NCBI GenBank assembly: GCA_963971305.1
Contig: CAXARO010000209.1
Span: 62,001-126,000 of the forward strand
DNA from: Arcuatula senhousia
Taxonomy: Eukaryota; Mollusca; Bivalvia; Mytilida; Mytilidae
Direction: 5' to 3'
DNA: 64,000 nucleotides
Shown piece by piece: positions 21,135 through 38,063 of this stretch (position 1 is the stretch's first letter; the number at the start of each line of letters is the position of its first letter). The notes under the pieces were generated by a model that did not search any database, was not told where the DNA came from, and was given only the letters and a program-made list of their open reading frames with translations. A program made the translations under genes and the position numbers.

Positions 21135-24100
21135 ATTATAACGCTTTAGCCAACGTGTGCCGACGTATTAGAATATATTTTTAACACACTGGTGTGTGTT
21201 GCGTAAGTTTTGCATAGTTATAAACACGCTACAAACACGTGCGTTGATGAACGTCGTTTGCGCTGCAAATTTTTGAAAATTCTTAAAATTTCCGACGATA
21301 GTCTACCGCACGTTTATATAATTAGCATCAGTGTAACGACCATGCAATAAAACCTATTTCACGTGTTTGAAACGTGTACAGGCCTCGGTTTCATAAACCA
21401 TCTCAAATTTCTCCTTAACTCAAATTTTAACATTTTTGATTGGTTAGATTTTTAGTTTAGGAAGGATTTGAGGAAATACTCGATTCGAGATTATGTTTAT
21501 GAACAGTTTATGAAACCGGGGCCAGAGCGAACAGAGCGTCATTGTAACGAACGAGTAGCGCATCAACCCTTGAATTCTATAAGTAAAAATGAATAACAAA
21601 GGGGAAAGTCAATTTCAAAACTTTAAAAGATCAATTCATACCTGAAAAAAATATATATACAATAAACAAAGTTAAAACATGCGAAATTTGGAATAAAACA
21701 AGGATAAGCTAAGAAATTCTGGAAGGGTAAGTAGTTCTTGTCAGGTCGTTCTGTCGGTAGACATTTTAGGGTAAAAAAAAACTCAAATACAATAACATAC
21801 TACCATCAATACCGATTTGAAATAATGTGTTTTTTTTTTTTAAATTATTAAGCACTCGCGTTCTTCTCTATTAAGGACATCCGCAATGTCAGTGATCATT
21901 TGGGATTAGTCAAGTGCAGTGAAAAGGACGCTAGGCATACTCTACAGACCTGCATTTCTTTAATAATCATTTGAGATTTCGAAAATGGTTTACAACCGCA
22001 TCCGTTCCTCTCTACATGTCACAGACATTAATGGTAAAACCATAACAACCGTTTGAGTAACTTATAAATTCAGAGACGTAAACCTTGTATACCCGAGCTT
22101 ACCTTATGTTGCTGCGAATAAACAGGGTACCAGAAAAATCGCATATGCACAGCATGGTGACGAAAATGAGTTAATTCCTGAGCTTTTTCTTTTTTTTATG
22201 TATGAATTCATAAATTTTGAAAATGTATTGTGAAATGGTTTCTTAATATTAAAAAAAAATCATTTGCAAGATATCTTTAGTACGTTTGATTGTTTTTTCA
22301 TAATCATTGCATTGGTATTTTTAAAGTTGCACATTTACTTGCTCAAATAGGAAAATGGTATCATAAACAAGAAGGGATATGGTTAAAACCATATCCATTG
22401 GTACTCGAGTTACATTTATGTCACAGTTAGGCTCCTGAAATATGCATAATGCATTTAGCATCATAGTAATACCTACCATACTAGAATGAAAGATAAGGTT
22501 GAAGGTATTCATTCATTGTTATAAGCATCATTTGAACAAACCGTACCAATATGTTTTTATGGCACTTTCTAGTTATAAAACAATATGGGAATTGAATGAT
22601 TCTTTTGTAGGTGGTCATTCGTCTGGAAGAACAGGTTACAGATAATTTCGATGCATACGATTGCTTAGTATCATTAGGTGCACCTACTACTGGTTTTTGG
22701 CATTGCAAACTGACAAAATGTTGATAGGACAGGCCACCCAGCTAAGCTCAAAAGGGTGTCTTAAACTTTTATAATTTTTAACGTTTGGCTTCCTACGACT
22801 CTGTGGATCTGAAAAAGTCCAAATGAAAAAAAATCCCAGAAAGACCTGATTATTATCTGGACTAAAAATAATCCTCGTTCAACAAGTCGTTGCTCAAATG
22901 TTAGTTTTGACTGAGAAATTTAAACTGTCTGTAGCACGGGTGGTACCTTCAATTATAAAGGTAGGTACATATGTGCGGCCAATAAGGGTCTACTTTAGAA
23001 GGTTGGAAACTTCAATGTTGTATATATGATAAGGTATACTTTTCACAAATGTCATATATCAATAGGAAAAGAGTGACTGAGCATCCACATTTTGCCTCCT
23101 TGTAACCTTAACTGTACAGGCATTTGATAACTTTTAGCATTCAAACTTTGATTTTAATAGAAAATCTATAAAACATGTAAAGTTTGGGCATATTCTGTGT
23201 AATTTCAAATGCATTAAAAATATATGAATGGGTGTCTTTTTTTAGCAGGCCAATATATGAATAGGGTGGGTATAGAAGAAGAAGAAGAATATTTTATAAA
23301 ACTTCTGGGCCGCACATCTGAGTTGCCCCCCCCCCCCCAAGGTGGTCTGTAGTCTAGGGGATTCCGGACAACAGAAATTTTTAGTAGTTAAATTATCTCG
23401 TTGAGCCTCAAGTCAAAGTATTACCGATGTCTCTCAAACAGGTTGTGTACATGCACATGAAATTAAGAACGAATCGATCCATCTTGTTTTCATAAAATAA
23501 CATCACGAGTCCAATGCCTTATTGATAACTTTAAAACAATTACACGTGAAATTGTATCATTAAGATCGCAAAATGTTTGCATGGTTCATAAATACATAAG
23601 TAGAGAGTTGCCAAAACGATAAAACGATGAACAAATTAAGATATCTTGAAAAGTTCAATTATGCTACTGAGATAAAAATAAAAATAGTTCGCGCAGTAAT
23701 ATAAGAAATTTAACTGCTTATAGCGCGATAATGCACCGAATGGTGACTTTTCGGTATTTTTTATCTTAATTGATCATTGATAAAATTTTACACAGACTCT
23801 AATTTATTCACAAACTGGCATTAAAATCAATCCTCATGACGAACTACTTTACATCCTATTATGCAACATACGAATCGTTATGCAATCGACAACAGGGTAT
23901 AACAGGGGACAACTAAGTATACATCTAGAATAGATATTCGAGAATAGGTCTCTCGTATGAAAATCACTTGTGCTTAATTGCAGATTTATAAATCTATTTG
24001 GGCTTATTGTATAAAAATGCTAAAATAAAAAAAACATATTTCCTGGGTCTCCTCAACAAGAGCAAAAATGTAAGTTAGACGAACGTTAGGCGTTAGGCAA

Positions 24101-24301
24101 TCGCCAAGTACGCTGGACAAACGCTATAAATAAGTTTTGAATAAGTTTGTCGTGTGTTGCAGGTCTGATGTTTTGGGTTCGTTCACCGAAATGTTGTTTG
24201 AACCTTTTTAACCGCCTGCCAACGTGTTCCAACGTTTTAAAAAAATTATTCAAACGTTCAGCACACGTTCGCTCAAACATTATTTTGTGACATGGCCTTA
24301 A
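21135..24301. mobile_element. TIR element G, copy 2, joined to copy 1 and expanded
   Basis: It starts abutting copy 1 with 'attataacgctttagccaac', a left end missing about ten terminal bases. It follows copy 1 through 'ctattaaggacatccgcaat' near 21870-22010, then carries about 2 kb absent from copy 1, and ends with 'gtgacatggcc' at 24297 followed by TTAA (24298-24301). The two copies together are therefore TTAA-bounded. A small MITE (21381-21523) is nested inside. A GAA run and a C-tract occur near 23277 and 23322. Confidence 0.65.
21381..21523. mobile_element. 143-bp palindromic MITE nested in element G copy 2
   Basis: TIRs GGCCTCGGTTTCATAAAC and GTTTATGAAACCGGGGCC match at 17 of 18 positions. 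It sits exactly where copy 1 reads 'gtgtacag|agcac', so the empty site is visible in the sister copy. Any target duplication is short (AG at most). Confidence 0.75.
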
Positions 24302-25194
24302 AATACAAAATCGGCTATTACAAATTCTCGTAATTCCTGTACTTGTTAACCCTTTATAAGAACTATAAGACAACATTGTTCATTTCTTCATAAATGTACT
24401 ACACAACTTTATTATGAATTCAGCAAAACTTTCACTGAAAACGGTCAACCACTACAGAAAGACGATTTTTAAAAAATCAACTAAAGGTTAACACATCTAA
24501 TTCATCAAAATGTCAGCTTCCTAATATTAAAAATCTTAAATCTGAAATTGTATGTTACATGCTGTGATTGAAACATTTTCCTTGTTCTGAAAAATTAAAT
24601 TAAAAAAATGATTGATCTTAAGACCTTCAAGGCCACTTCCCCCCAAAACAATAACTGCGTAATAAAACATTGAAATTACTGTTTCTTAAAAGACTGAACA
24701 GCAATTCATCAATCCTAAGTTTTGTCATTATTAAAAAAGATTATGCTTTTGAATTTCCTAATTTAGAAGAGTTACTTTCAGCTAATGTGAGACTCTGTTG
24801 TGGAAACGCTTGATCTTTTTGCATACCAGTTCTTAGTAGAAGACTAGTGCACCAGACGTAGTGTGGAACTTTTTTCTAATTGGAACTCTATTTTATATTT
24901 AATTTAAGATTAATAATGGAGTTTTGTTTATGTGGTATTTCGATCAGGTACACGTCAGTATGAACATTTGTGTTACAGATACATGCATGTACAATTAAAT
25001 GGCATTTTATTTTCAGTTTATTGTTCAATATTTATTTTTTTAATTTGATTCTTGTCTTGAATTTCACAGGCTGATCTGATCAAGTATGGGCCAAGTGTGT
25101 GTCTAACAAAATCGAACATGCTCGCTTGGGACGTTTCTTTACTTTGTTTCAATGAATTAATGAATTTGAAAAAAAAATGGAACGAATGAACACA
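24302..25194. other. No gene seen
   Basis: AT-rich sequence with no recognisable family and only short frames. Confidence 0.4.
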
Positions 25195-25239
25195 CATAGA
25201 CAGAACTTAATACAAATGACAACAAAGTTCCAGACAATA

Positions 25240-25306
25240 AATTTTGCTACGCCTGACGCGCGTTTCGTCTATTCAAGACTCATCAAAGGCGCTCTACCAA
25301 AAATAT
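25240..25306 (-). ncRNA. Hammerhead ribozyme relic, C3 mutated
   Basis: On the minus strand all parts seen in the array are present (GCGCCU, stem II GUC/GAC, GAAA, palindromic stem III, AGGCGU), but the core reads UUGAUGA: the first core cytosine is U (position 25286 complement). Loss of C3 normally abolishes cleavage. Confidence 0.75.
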
Positions 25307-25399
25307 TGAAAATGCCAAACACTTTATGATTATGAAGAGCATTGAACAGTAAATCCAAAAATACCAAACTGGGGAACCAAATTATTACTAAGATGATAT

Positions 25400-25593
25400 A
25401 TATAAACTGCTTATTCTTCCGGAGCACCTGAGTTCACTCTTGTTTCGACTGGAGTTCGCGTTGTTGATTGATATTCAGTAGTTTTTGTGTTTCCATGTTT
25501 TACAAGTTGTCTGTTTTTGTCCCGTTCTTGTTGGTGTTTACTGGTTTTGTCTCTGCCCTTTCGGACTTTTGATACCTCTGCTTCTTTGATCAA
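25400..25593 (-). repeat. Family B repeat, copy 3, with longest open frame
   Basis: The minus frame 25411-25593 encodes a basic, polar 60-residue stretch with KVRKGRDKTSKHQQERDKN and ending NSGAPEE then stop. Partial agreement of this reading with the 27840 copy suggests it derives from a coding segment of an element. No known domain is recognised. Confidence 0.55.
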
Positions 25594-25660
25594 CCTATGT
25601 CTGGGGTAGGAAGAACCTTAGGGTTTAAACAATTTTGAAATTTAAATAATAAGGAATGAA

Positions 25661-26110
25661 ACCAAAGTGTATTATGTTTATTATATGGAATTAAATATCC
25701 ATGCATATTCTACACAAAACAAATCCCAAAACTGTAAACTAGAAATGATTCTTAAAGCTGAGCTAGGCCTAACACTTCATTACTAAAACCCGTGTTGAAA
25801 GGTGACCGCCCTGTATGACCCACGTGCGCAGAAAAAGGCGTGAAACCAATACACACGTTGCTGTTGATGTCTTGTTCAGTCGGGATAGATATAGACCTCA
25901 AAACTTTAAGACGATTTTAACAATTATCATACCTTAGTTATGTTTTCATTTAATAAATCCATTTATAATATTTTCACTATTTTTTTACTTGGAAGGCAAG
26001 GACTTCCAAGATTTAGAATCATCCGCTCCCAGACCGTATAACCGTACGATATTTTGCATTCGCCTTTGGTAGAAGTGTATTTATTATCTTGGTCAACATG
26101 CTTTTTTTAA
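25661..26110. other. No gene seen
   Basis: AT-rich, nothing recognisable. Confidence 0.35.
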
Positions 26111-26282
26111 GAAATAATTCATGGCCGCCCGTGGTTTATTGGAGATTTATCCATGGGTGCCCATTATTTTCGTGGATATTTACCCAGAGCGTAGCGCAGC
26201 GGAGCGAGGGGTTAAATACACGAAAATAATGGGCACCCATGGTTAAATCGAAAATAAACCACGGCTGGACATGAATTATTTC
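26111..26282. mobile_element. 172-bp fold-back MITE R1
   Basis: Arms of about 75 bp, GAAATAATTCATG outermost and 'ccatgggtgcccattatttt' innermost, are nearly complementary around a loop containing agcgtagcgcagcggagcga. No coding capacity. Confidence 0.75.
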
Positions 26283-27211
26283 TATTCTAATATGACAATT
26301 TTGTGTTTTCAAAGACCTATATATATATAGTATACAATGCTACAGAAGCCATTTTGGGTCATTTTGTTGTTTCTTGCTACGTTAATGTGCAAATGTTCCT
26401 GTATGACGTCGGCAATTTCAGTGTAAAATCATATAATGACGTCGCAAAATGAACTGTGACGTCGACCTGTGTTTTATTGGAATTTAAACATGGCTTGTCG
26501 CCATGGTTTCTATTGTTCTTGATATTAGAATATCTGTTTTAATATAGCCCCTATTCATTTTTGAGCTGTTTTTGTTTTTTATTTTAAATGCTGATATGAC
26601 ATTTTCGATATTTTTCGTATCATTTTGTAGAACTTTAATAATATAAACAAATAGTTCGTGTTCGATCGATTAATTCAGCGCCATCTATCTTACAAGGAGC
26701 AAGTCTGTGCTTGCATTCATTGAACTACTAACTGGTCAATAGTTTCCTTTGCTATTACCCCTCGGCACAACTGTTTGCCCTCTGATGTCATTTAGCCCCG
26801 CCTTCAGCCAAACGTTTTCCTTGCTAAATTTTGATTGATATATTTTCTGCACATTACATCATTCAAATAATAAAAAGTACAATTTCACAATTTTCCGTGC
26901 AACACTTTTATTAGTTCTTTACATGCAACGTTTTAGTACGCTTGAAATTGATTGGATATTTTTATATGATGATTATAAAGTTTACTTACAGAGTATTCAG
27001 GAGGAAACTTACTATTTCCCTCGGAAACAATTATTGGTTTCGGCTATGCAATATTATAGTTGCACCTAAAAAAAAACAATGGAGTTCCCTCATACCCATG
27101 CAAAAATATAAAATATCATAGCGCTGTAGGGCACTATTTAGATATCAACGCCCCGAACAAGAGCAGCATGCTATGTTTAAATAAAGAGACACAAACGGGA
27201 TAGAAAGATTT
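26283..27211. other. No gene seen
   Basis: Non-repetitive AT-rich DNA between two fold-back elements. Confidence 0.35.
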
Positions 27212-27381
27212 ATAGGTTCTTACATAAGTTCTTGGAAAAGACCGCCTGATCTTTCACGAGTGATAGAATTTTTCAGTCTTTTTGCGAGTGGAGCGCAGCG
27301 GAACGAGTCAAAAGACCCCAAAAATTCTATCATGAGTGAAAGATCATTGCCGGTTTTCCAAGAACGCGTGTAAGTACCTAT
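27212..27381. mobile_element. 170-bp fold-back MITE R2
   Basis: Arms starting 'ataggttcttacataag' and ending 'gtaagtacctat' pair through 'gatctttcacgagtgataga' to a loop holding gcgagtggagcgcagcggaa. The arms are unrelated to R1, yet the loop motif and total length are nearly the same. Confidence 0.7.
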
Positions 27382-27839
27382 TTCTTCCGTAAGAAATTAA
27401 ATTTTATATTCTGAAACCTTAGAGGACTTCACTCTAAAAACCGAAAGTATAAAATAACAGTGCATTTCATTGGTCGACATCATCGATCAATATCAGTACC
27501 GGCGGTTATTATTGGATCATTGACCAGTGTGAGATCGCTGCACGTGCTCACATCTCAACCCGGTCATCTCACACTGAAAAGAGTCATTTACGGAAGAATA
27601 AATAAACAGAAATTAGCCTTCACTAAACATATGGGTACTATAAGCAAAAGGATATAAGACAATCATCAAATGCTGTGGAAACGTGAATAAAGCATTAAAA
27701 GTTTGATCAAAATGAAAATTGGGTTCCCTGGTCGAAGCTGTGGTGCATTAATTTTATCAGTAACAAAATACAAAATAAGAATATTGAACCATCTGTGCTT
27801 TTGAATTACCTTCATTTTTTCATAGAATGAATGAAGCAA

Positions 27840-28075
27840 GCAGAGGTACCAATTGGGTATCCGAATATCAAAAGTCCGAAAGGGAGGAGACAAAACCAGT
27901 AAACACCAACAAGAATGGGACAAAAACAGACAACATGTAAAACATGGAAACACAAAATAACTGAATATCAATCAACAACGCGAACTCCAGTCGAAACAAG
28001 AGTGAACTCAGGTGCTCCGGAAGAGTAAGCAGTTCCTGCTTGCTATAGCACCCGTGAATCTTTGTATTGTAGTTC
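27840..28075 (+). repeat. Family B repeat, copy 4
   Basis: Contains 'aaaagtccgaaagggagga', 'gtaaacaccaacaagaatgg' and 'ctcaggtgctccggaagagt', with a stop and an indel relative to the 25411-25593 frame. Confidence 0.65.
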
Positions 28076-28182
28076 AACAACATACATATTTCAATTACAT
28101 GCAACTTGGCAATAAAAACAAAGACAATTAATATCCCACTAAAAGATTTTGCTCATTTTTTTTTTAAGTGATTTAATTATAA

Positions 28183-29105
28183 ACAAGAGGCTCCCAGGAG
28201 CCTGAATCGCTCACCTGACATATGTGCCTGAAGTAAAGGTTATTAGGCAAAATCTATTTGACATTGAAAGGGTCATAAGTTTAATAAGGGGGTTATCTGA
28301 CAATATGGTGAATCTTAAGGTGCTGATCACTTTTGTTCTCAATCAAATTTCAAAAATCTGTCACCCTTTTTGAGTTATTAGCAAAAAAATGCAGTTTAAC
28401 CAATGTTCTATTTTTAGCCACAGCGGCCATGTTTTACAACCAACCAAAAATTCCCACAACATTTCTATACACCTTATGCTAATAAACAACAATACCAAGT
28501 TTGGTTCCAATTGGACTTAAAGTGTCAGAGGAGTTAACGTTTTCTATGTAATAAGGAAATGCTTATTAAATGCTCAATTTTGACGTTCTAAGGGCGATAA
28601 CTCCTAAAAGGAAAGGTCCTACAACGTTGACCCTGTAACAAATTTTGTAGATCTTGATGTGCTTAAAAATATGCAATTTAAGTTCTCAAATATCTTGTAT
28701 AATGTTCAAGATATTGAGCTAAACAAGTGCAAAATTTTCCAAAAATCCACAAAAAGGGCAATAACTCCTACATGGGTTGTTGAATTTTCTTCAAAATTTC
28801 AGGGTAGGTAGATCTTGAGGTGCTGATCACTTTTATTCAGCCAGAATTTTTATATCTGTAGCCGTTTTTGAGTTATTTGCAAAAAAACTGCATTTTACCC
28901 ATATGTTCTATTTTTAGCCATGGCGGTCATGTTTTACGATGAATCAAAAATCCCCACATTAGTTCTAAACACCGAATGCTAATGAACAACCATACCAAGT
29001 TTGGTCTCAATTGAACTTATGGTGTCAGAGGAGTTAACGTTTTAAAAAGTTCACGGACGACGGACGACGGACGGACGGACGACGGACGCAGTGATGACAA
29101 TAGCT
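28183..29105 (+). mobile_element. Family E element, copy 2
   Basis: The left end begins with the perfect small hairpin aggctcc-ca-ggagcct followed by 'gaatcgctcacctg'. The body holds two related units around 'ccaagtttggt' (near 28495 and 29000). It ends 'gacggacgacggacgca', 'atgacaatagctaaa'. The terminal hairpin present in the other two copies is missing, exactly between two AGCT tetramers. Confidence 0.65.
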
Positions 29106-29949
29106 AAAAAAAAGCAAAATCGTATGAAATTAAAAGGGACCAACCATTTACATTTGTAACTTGAAAAGAGATTGGCAGCTTCATTTCAAAGCATCATGAC
29201 AACGTTTTTTCACCAATATGTTTTAGAGCATTCAGAAATCCCCTTACGTATATAAGTATTTTTTTTCTTACTCCCTGCTGCCAAAATATTCTTTTCATAC
29301 AAAAAAAATCGGATTCCAAATATTTTATGGAAAAAACTCTTTTAAGTTAAACGCATTGTTGGTTCCTTATGAATTTATCGTACATTTTTAAGACCTACTT
29401 TGTAGCAAACAAAAATAACAACCATTTTTTATCTTAAACATGTTATTTAGTTAAATGTAAATACATTGACAATTGAAATTTTGGTCAATTCATGTTTCAA
29501 TCATTGTATGCTTTATTTGGAAGCCTGTTTACTACAAATGAGAGATGAAATCTTAATGCAACAAATTTAATTCATCTAGAGCAAGCGATTACTGGTATTT
29601 TATCTTTTATAAATGCACTTTTACAAAATCACAATGTTTAATTCGTCGAGCTAGGTCTTTAGATAAGGAAGTTCTGACAAATTACAGTACAGAGGCATTT
29701 AAGTATTTTGTTCTTCAAATACCTGCCCTTTCTGAAGAGTGCATGTTCAATGTAGTGTGCTTAGTGAAGAGGGTATGGTGCAAATAATCAAAGTTAAGCA
29801 GATTTTGTACAGTGCTATTTTTTAAATAATAAATATTTTTTATATTTTCATATTCTTTATTTCTTATTTGTTCAAGTTCTTAATATTTTTTGCATTTGGC
29901 AAATATAGCACTGCTTGTCTTTATTATCAGTTAACAATACATCAAAAGT
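29106..29949. other. No gene seen
   Basis: AT-rich sequence without supportable features. Confidence 0.4.
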
Positions 29950-30154
29950 GGGTGGTAAAGGGTTTTTTTCGTGCATCGCGTTGAGCAATTTTTATTTCCC
30001 GTTCAGCCGTGCATGGAGGTTCATCGTGCATCGTGTTTCTCTATTTCATTTTTCGATCATCGTGATTATCATTTTTTTATTGGCCGTTCATCGTGATTGT
30101 CATTTTTTATTGGCCGTTCATCCGTGCACGTACCCCCCCCCCCCTTTACCACCC
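29950..30154. mobile_element. 205-bp element with 13-bp TIRs
   Basis: GGGTGGTAAAGGG at 29950-29962 is answered by CCCTTTACCACCC at 30142-30154. Between them are degenerate repeats of 'ttattggccgttcatcgtga' and 'cgtgcatcg'. A long C-tract precedes the right TIR. No target duplication is evident. Confidence 0.5.
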
Positions 30155-30333
30155 CCTCAAAACACTCTAACGAGCCCAGGTTTACTAGATCGCCTTAAAT
30201 GCAATAAAAAAAAGAAACTTATAAATTTGTTTTTGTTTTGGTTGTTGTTTTTTTTCTCTTATAAATTCGTTGGTTTTATATCACATAAAACATGTAAATC
30301 AAAACGATCTGTTTTGTGGAATCATTGTAAATT

Positions 30334-30870
30334 AAAATAATAAGAATAAGAATAAGAATAATTTTATTACCCAGTGACTGGGCCCATTTCTGGGCAAAAG
30401 TTACATTGATCTAACAATAAACATACAACATGTACAAAGACATTACAACAATAATGGTGTTATTTAATTTTTTTTCACAGAATCAGAGCCTGTACAAAAA
30501 CTTATAAACATATATATGCAGTGTAAAACGTGTGGAACAATAATGGTGGTATTTCCCTCAGCAGTTGATCAGTTTTGTCTTAATTCAAACCCTTTAATTA
30601 TAAATTTACCCAAGTTCTTAATATAAGCAAATCTTCATTGCTAGTTAACCATAAAAATTTATCATCAGTAGGGAGATTAATAAAATTTGGACACATTGCA
30701 GAAATATCTTTAAATTAAATGTCCCTCTCCTCTTTATATTTTGGGCATTCAACTAGAAAATGAATTTCATCTTCTACTTTATCTAATGAACAATTTAAGC
30801 ACTTTCTTGCAGCCATATTTCGATTTGCCACTCATTTCCCCGACTCATTCTTTTACATGTATATTTAACC
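30334..30870 (-). mobile_element. 5'-truncated non-LTR-type retroelement copy
   Basis: Read on the minus strand, a decayed RT C-terminal coding end (30598-30832) is followed by a 3' untranslated part with 'gcccagtcactgggtaataa' and an (TTATTC)n microsatellite at 30334-30364, a typical 3' tail for non-LTR elements. Confidence 0.65.
30598..30832 (-). pseudogene. Retroelement C-terminal zinc-knuckle fragment
   Basis: The minus frame reads ..ARKCLNCSLDKVEDEIHFL then VECPKYKEERD, giving Cys-x2-Cys-x10-His-x4-Cys, the zinc-binding tail found after the polymerase in many mollusc retroelement proteins. The frame continues through SAMCPNFINLPTDDKFLWLT to a stop at 30598-30600, but an in-frame TAA at 30715-30717 and a frameshift just upstream of 30832 mark it as dead. 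It is a second, diverged member of the family seen at 49288-49893. Confidence 0.75.
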
Positions 30871-31540
30871 TTATCCATGTATTAAGTTCTGTTTATCAAT
30901 CTTATTTTGGGTATGCACGATTCTAACTTTTTTGTAAGATTGACAAAAAAAACCAAAAAAACAGCAACCATGACCAATTAAAAGAAAAAAATACCCCCCC
31001 CCCTTTAAAAAAAAACTTATAAACAAATAAAACAAACACAAGCACAAAACAAAGCAATTTCAGACATATCCTGACAAAATATCTCTAAAATATTTTCGAT
31101 TTTTTTGTCGAGGATTTAAAGTTCCTCCGAGTTAAAAATAGAAAAATAACTTCTTATAATAATGAAACCAAAAGTTGTCTCCCTTTAATCATATTGCCTG
31201 GTTTATTTTATTTACCTGATTTTTAATTTTCACGGGTGAATGGGAACATGGACGCTTCCTTGATTTGTGTAAAATGTTAGTTTATTTTGAAAGACCAACA
31301 CAATTGTGTAACATGACGACTGCTACAGGACTAAATGGGAACACCTGTTTTTAGTTCCGCGATGGACTTCAATTTCACAGGATACATGTAGTAAAACTAG
31401 AGTCGACATGTTTTAATTCAATAAAACATATATGGATTTTACATTTAAATCTTACAAATATTAGTGTAGCGTTGAGAACAAACGTGGAAGTCTTGTAAAG
31501 GGCATTAATTATTTACGTACAAATCATCAAAAGATTCGAC
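30871..31540. promoter_or_regulatory. Upstream region of the SLC35E3-type gene
   Basis: AT-rich sequence before the start codon at 31541. No TATA box or CpG cluster is convincing; it probably contains the promoter and 5' leader by position only. Confidence 0.25.
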
Positions 31541-36548
<5,008 letters not shown>

Positions 36549-37156
36549 TCTACGAACTGAATCTAGTGTCTACTTTAACAGTAACCAAAACGTAGTCTTA
36601 CTATGTTACCAGTGTCTAGAGTTCAACACTAACCAAAGTGAATACTACTTACCATTATATGAGGGTTGTTTAAAATTTTCATCTGGGAATTTGATTACAT
36701 GTATATGTGTTTGCGTCTTGGTTGTATGAATAATGTTGTTTTGTTTTCTGCAATGAACTGTTAAAATTGTGTTAAAGACTTGCAGGCCTATTCTAAATCT
36801 AAATGTTCAATAGAACTCATAAGGATATTTTCAATTGTAAAATAGTTTCAGATGTTTTATTTTTTATTACTCTTACAATATTCGATAAAACCAAAAAAAA
36901 TTGATGAAAGTCAATTTGAGAGATCTGTATTATTTGAGCATGTTTGAGCTATAACTATATCAATTGCCTCCTCATCATTTTTCATGAGGACTATGGTCAA
37001 TCACTAGCAAAACCGAGTTATCAGTACCATGTACTGGTTTTAGTTTTTTTTCTGTCAGTATTTTTGCTATTTTAACAGACACCTGCTTATTATATACAAA
37101 TTATATCAATCACCAATCAAATGCATGTCTGCTTTAAAAGACATGAAAGGGGTTTT
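36549..37156 (+). other. 3' untranslated region and flank of SLC35E3
   Basis: AT-rich; no clear AATAAA within the first 500 bases, so the transcript end is not fixed. A candidate AATAAA occurs only at about 38587, beyond an inserted element. Confidence 0.35.
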
Positions 37157-37221
37157 TGTCTCGCCTGCGAAGCAGAGCGGGACATAGGTGTTACTTTACC
37201 GGCGGCGGCGGCGGCGACGAC

Positions 37222-37252
<31 letters not shown>

Positions 37253-38063
37253 GCGGCGTTAACTTTTTGGAAAAGTTTTATGAGCACCTCCATATCTCAA
37301 GAACTATAGGTCCTGGGTTGATGAAACTTGGTATGCATATGCCCCAGTAGTAGCTTAGCACAGTTGCATCCCCATCTTTTGACCTTGACCTTGATTTTCC
37401 GGTTGAATGACTGACAATTTTCAATAAATATAATAGCAATGAAAAAGTTTTGCGAGCACCTCCATATCTCAAGTACTATAGGTCCTAGGTTGATGAAACT
37501 TGGTATGCATATGCCCCAGTAGTATCTTAGCTCAGTTGCATCCCCATCTTTTGACCTTTACCTTGATTTTCCGGTTGAGTGACTTTGACAATTTTCAATA
37601 CATATAATAGCAATGGAAAAGTTTTGCGAGCACCTCAATATCTCAAGAACTATAGGTCCTAGGTTGATGAAACTTGGTGTGCATATGCCCCAGTAGTAGC
37701 TTACCACAGTTGCATCCCCATCTTTTGACCTTGACGTTGATTTTTTGGTTGAGTGACTTTGACAATTTTCAATACATATAATAGCAATGGAAAAGTTTTG
37801 CGAGCACCTCCATATCTCAAGAACTATAGGTCCTAGGTTGATGAAACTTTGTATGCATATGCCCCAGTAGTAGCTTAGCACATTTGCATCCCCATCTTTT
37901 AACCTTGACCTTGATTTTCCGGTTCAGTGACTTTGATTATTTTTATTGCATATATTTGCAATGTTTAAGTTCTATAAACATCTTTTGATCTCAGAATGTT
38001 AATTCAAAATATAGTGGAAGTAAGAAAGAATAATTGTTTCTGATGGTGCCGGCAGGCGAGACA
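37157..38063. mobile_element. Family K TIR element with four 173-bp tandem units
   Basis: TGTCTCGCCTGC at 37157-37168 is answered by GCAGGCGAGACA at 38052-38063. Just inside the left end is a pure GGC/GAC triplet tract (37198-37258). Four near-identical units follow with a 172-174 base period (marker 'gcatatgccccagtag' at about 37334, 37506, 37681 and 37854). Open frames across it are repeat shadows. Confidence 0.75.

Larger units (their letters stand above)
25204..25660 (-). repeat. Family F repeat, inverted, split by a family B copy
   Basis: The reverse complement matches the 359-bp unit from the ribozyme back through 'ctaccccagacatagg' and 'aaaccctaagg'. Between 'ttactaagat' (25389-25398) and 'caacctatgtctggggtagg' the sequence is interrupted by a family B copy (about 25400-25588). 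Confidence 0.75.

Noticed and set aside
22609..22672. Possible plus-strand exon reading VVIRLEEQVTDNFDAYDCLV
   Set aside because: It has an acceptor (cttttgtag) and a GT donor, but no partner exon in phase was found, no domain is recognisable, and it lies in transposon sequence.
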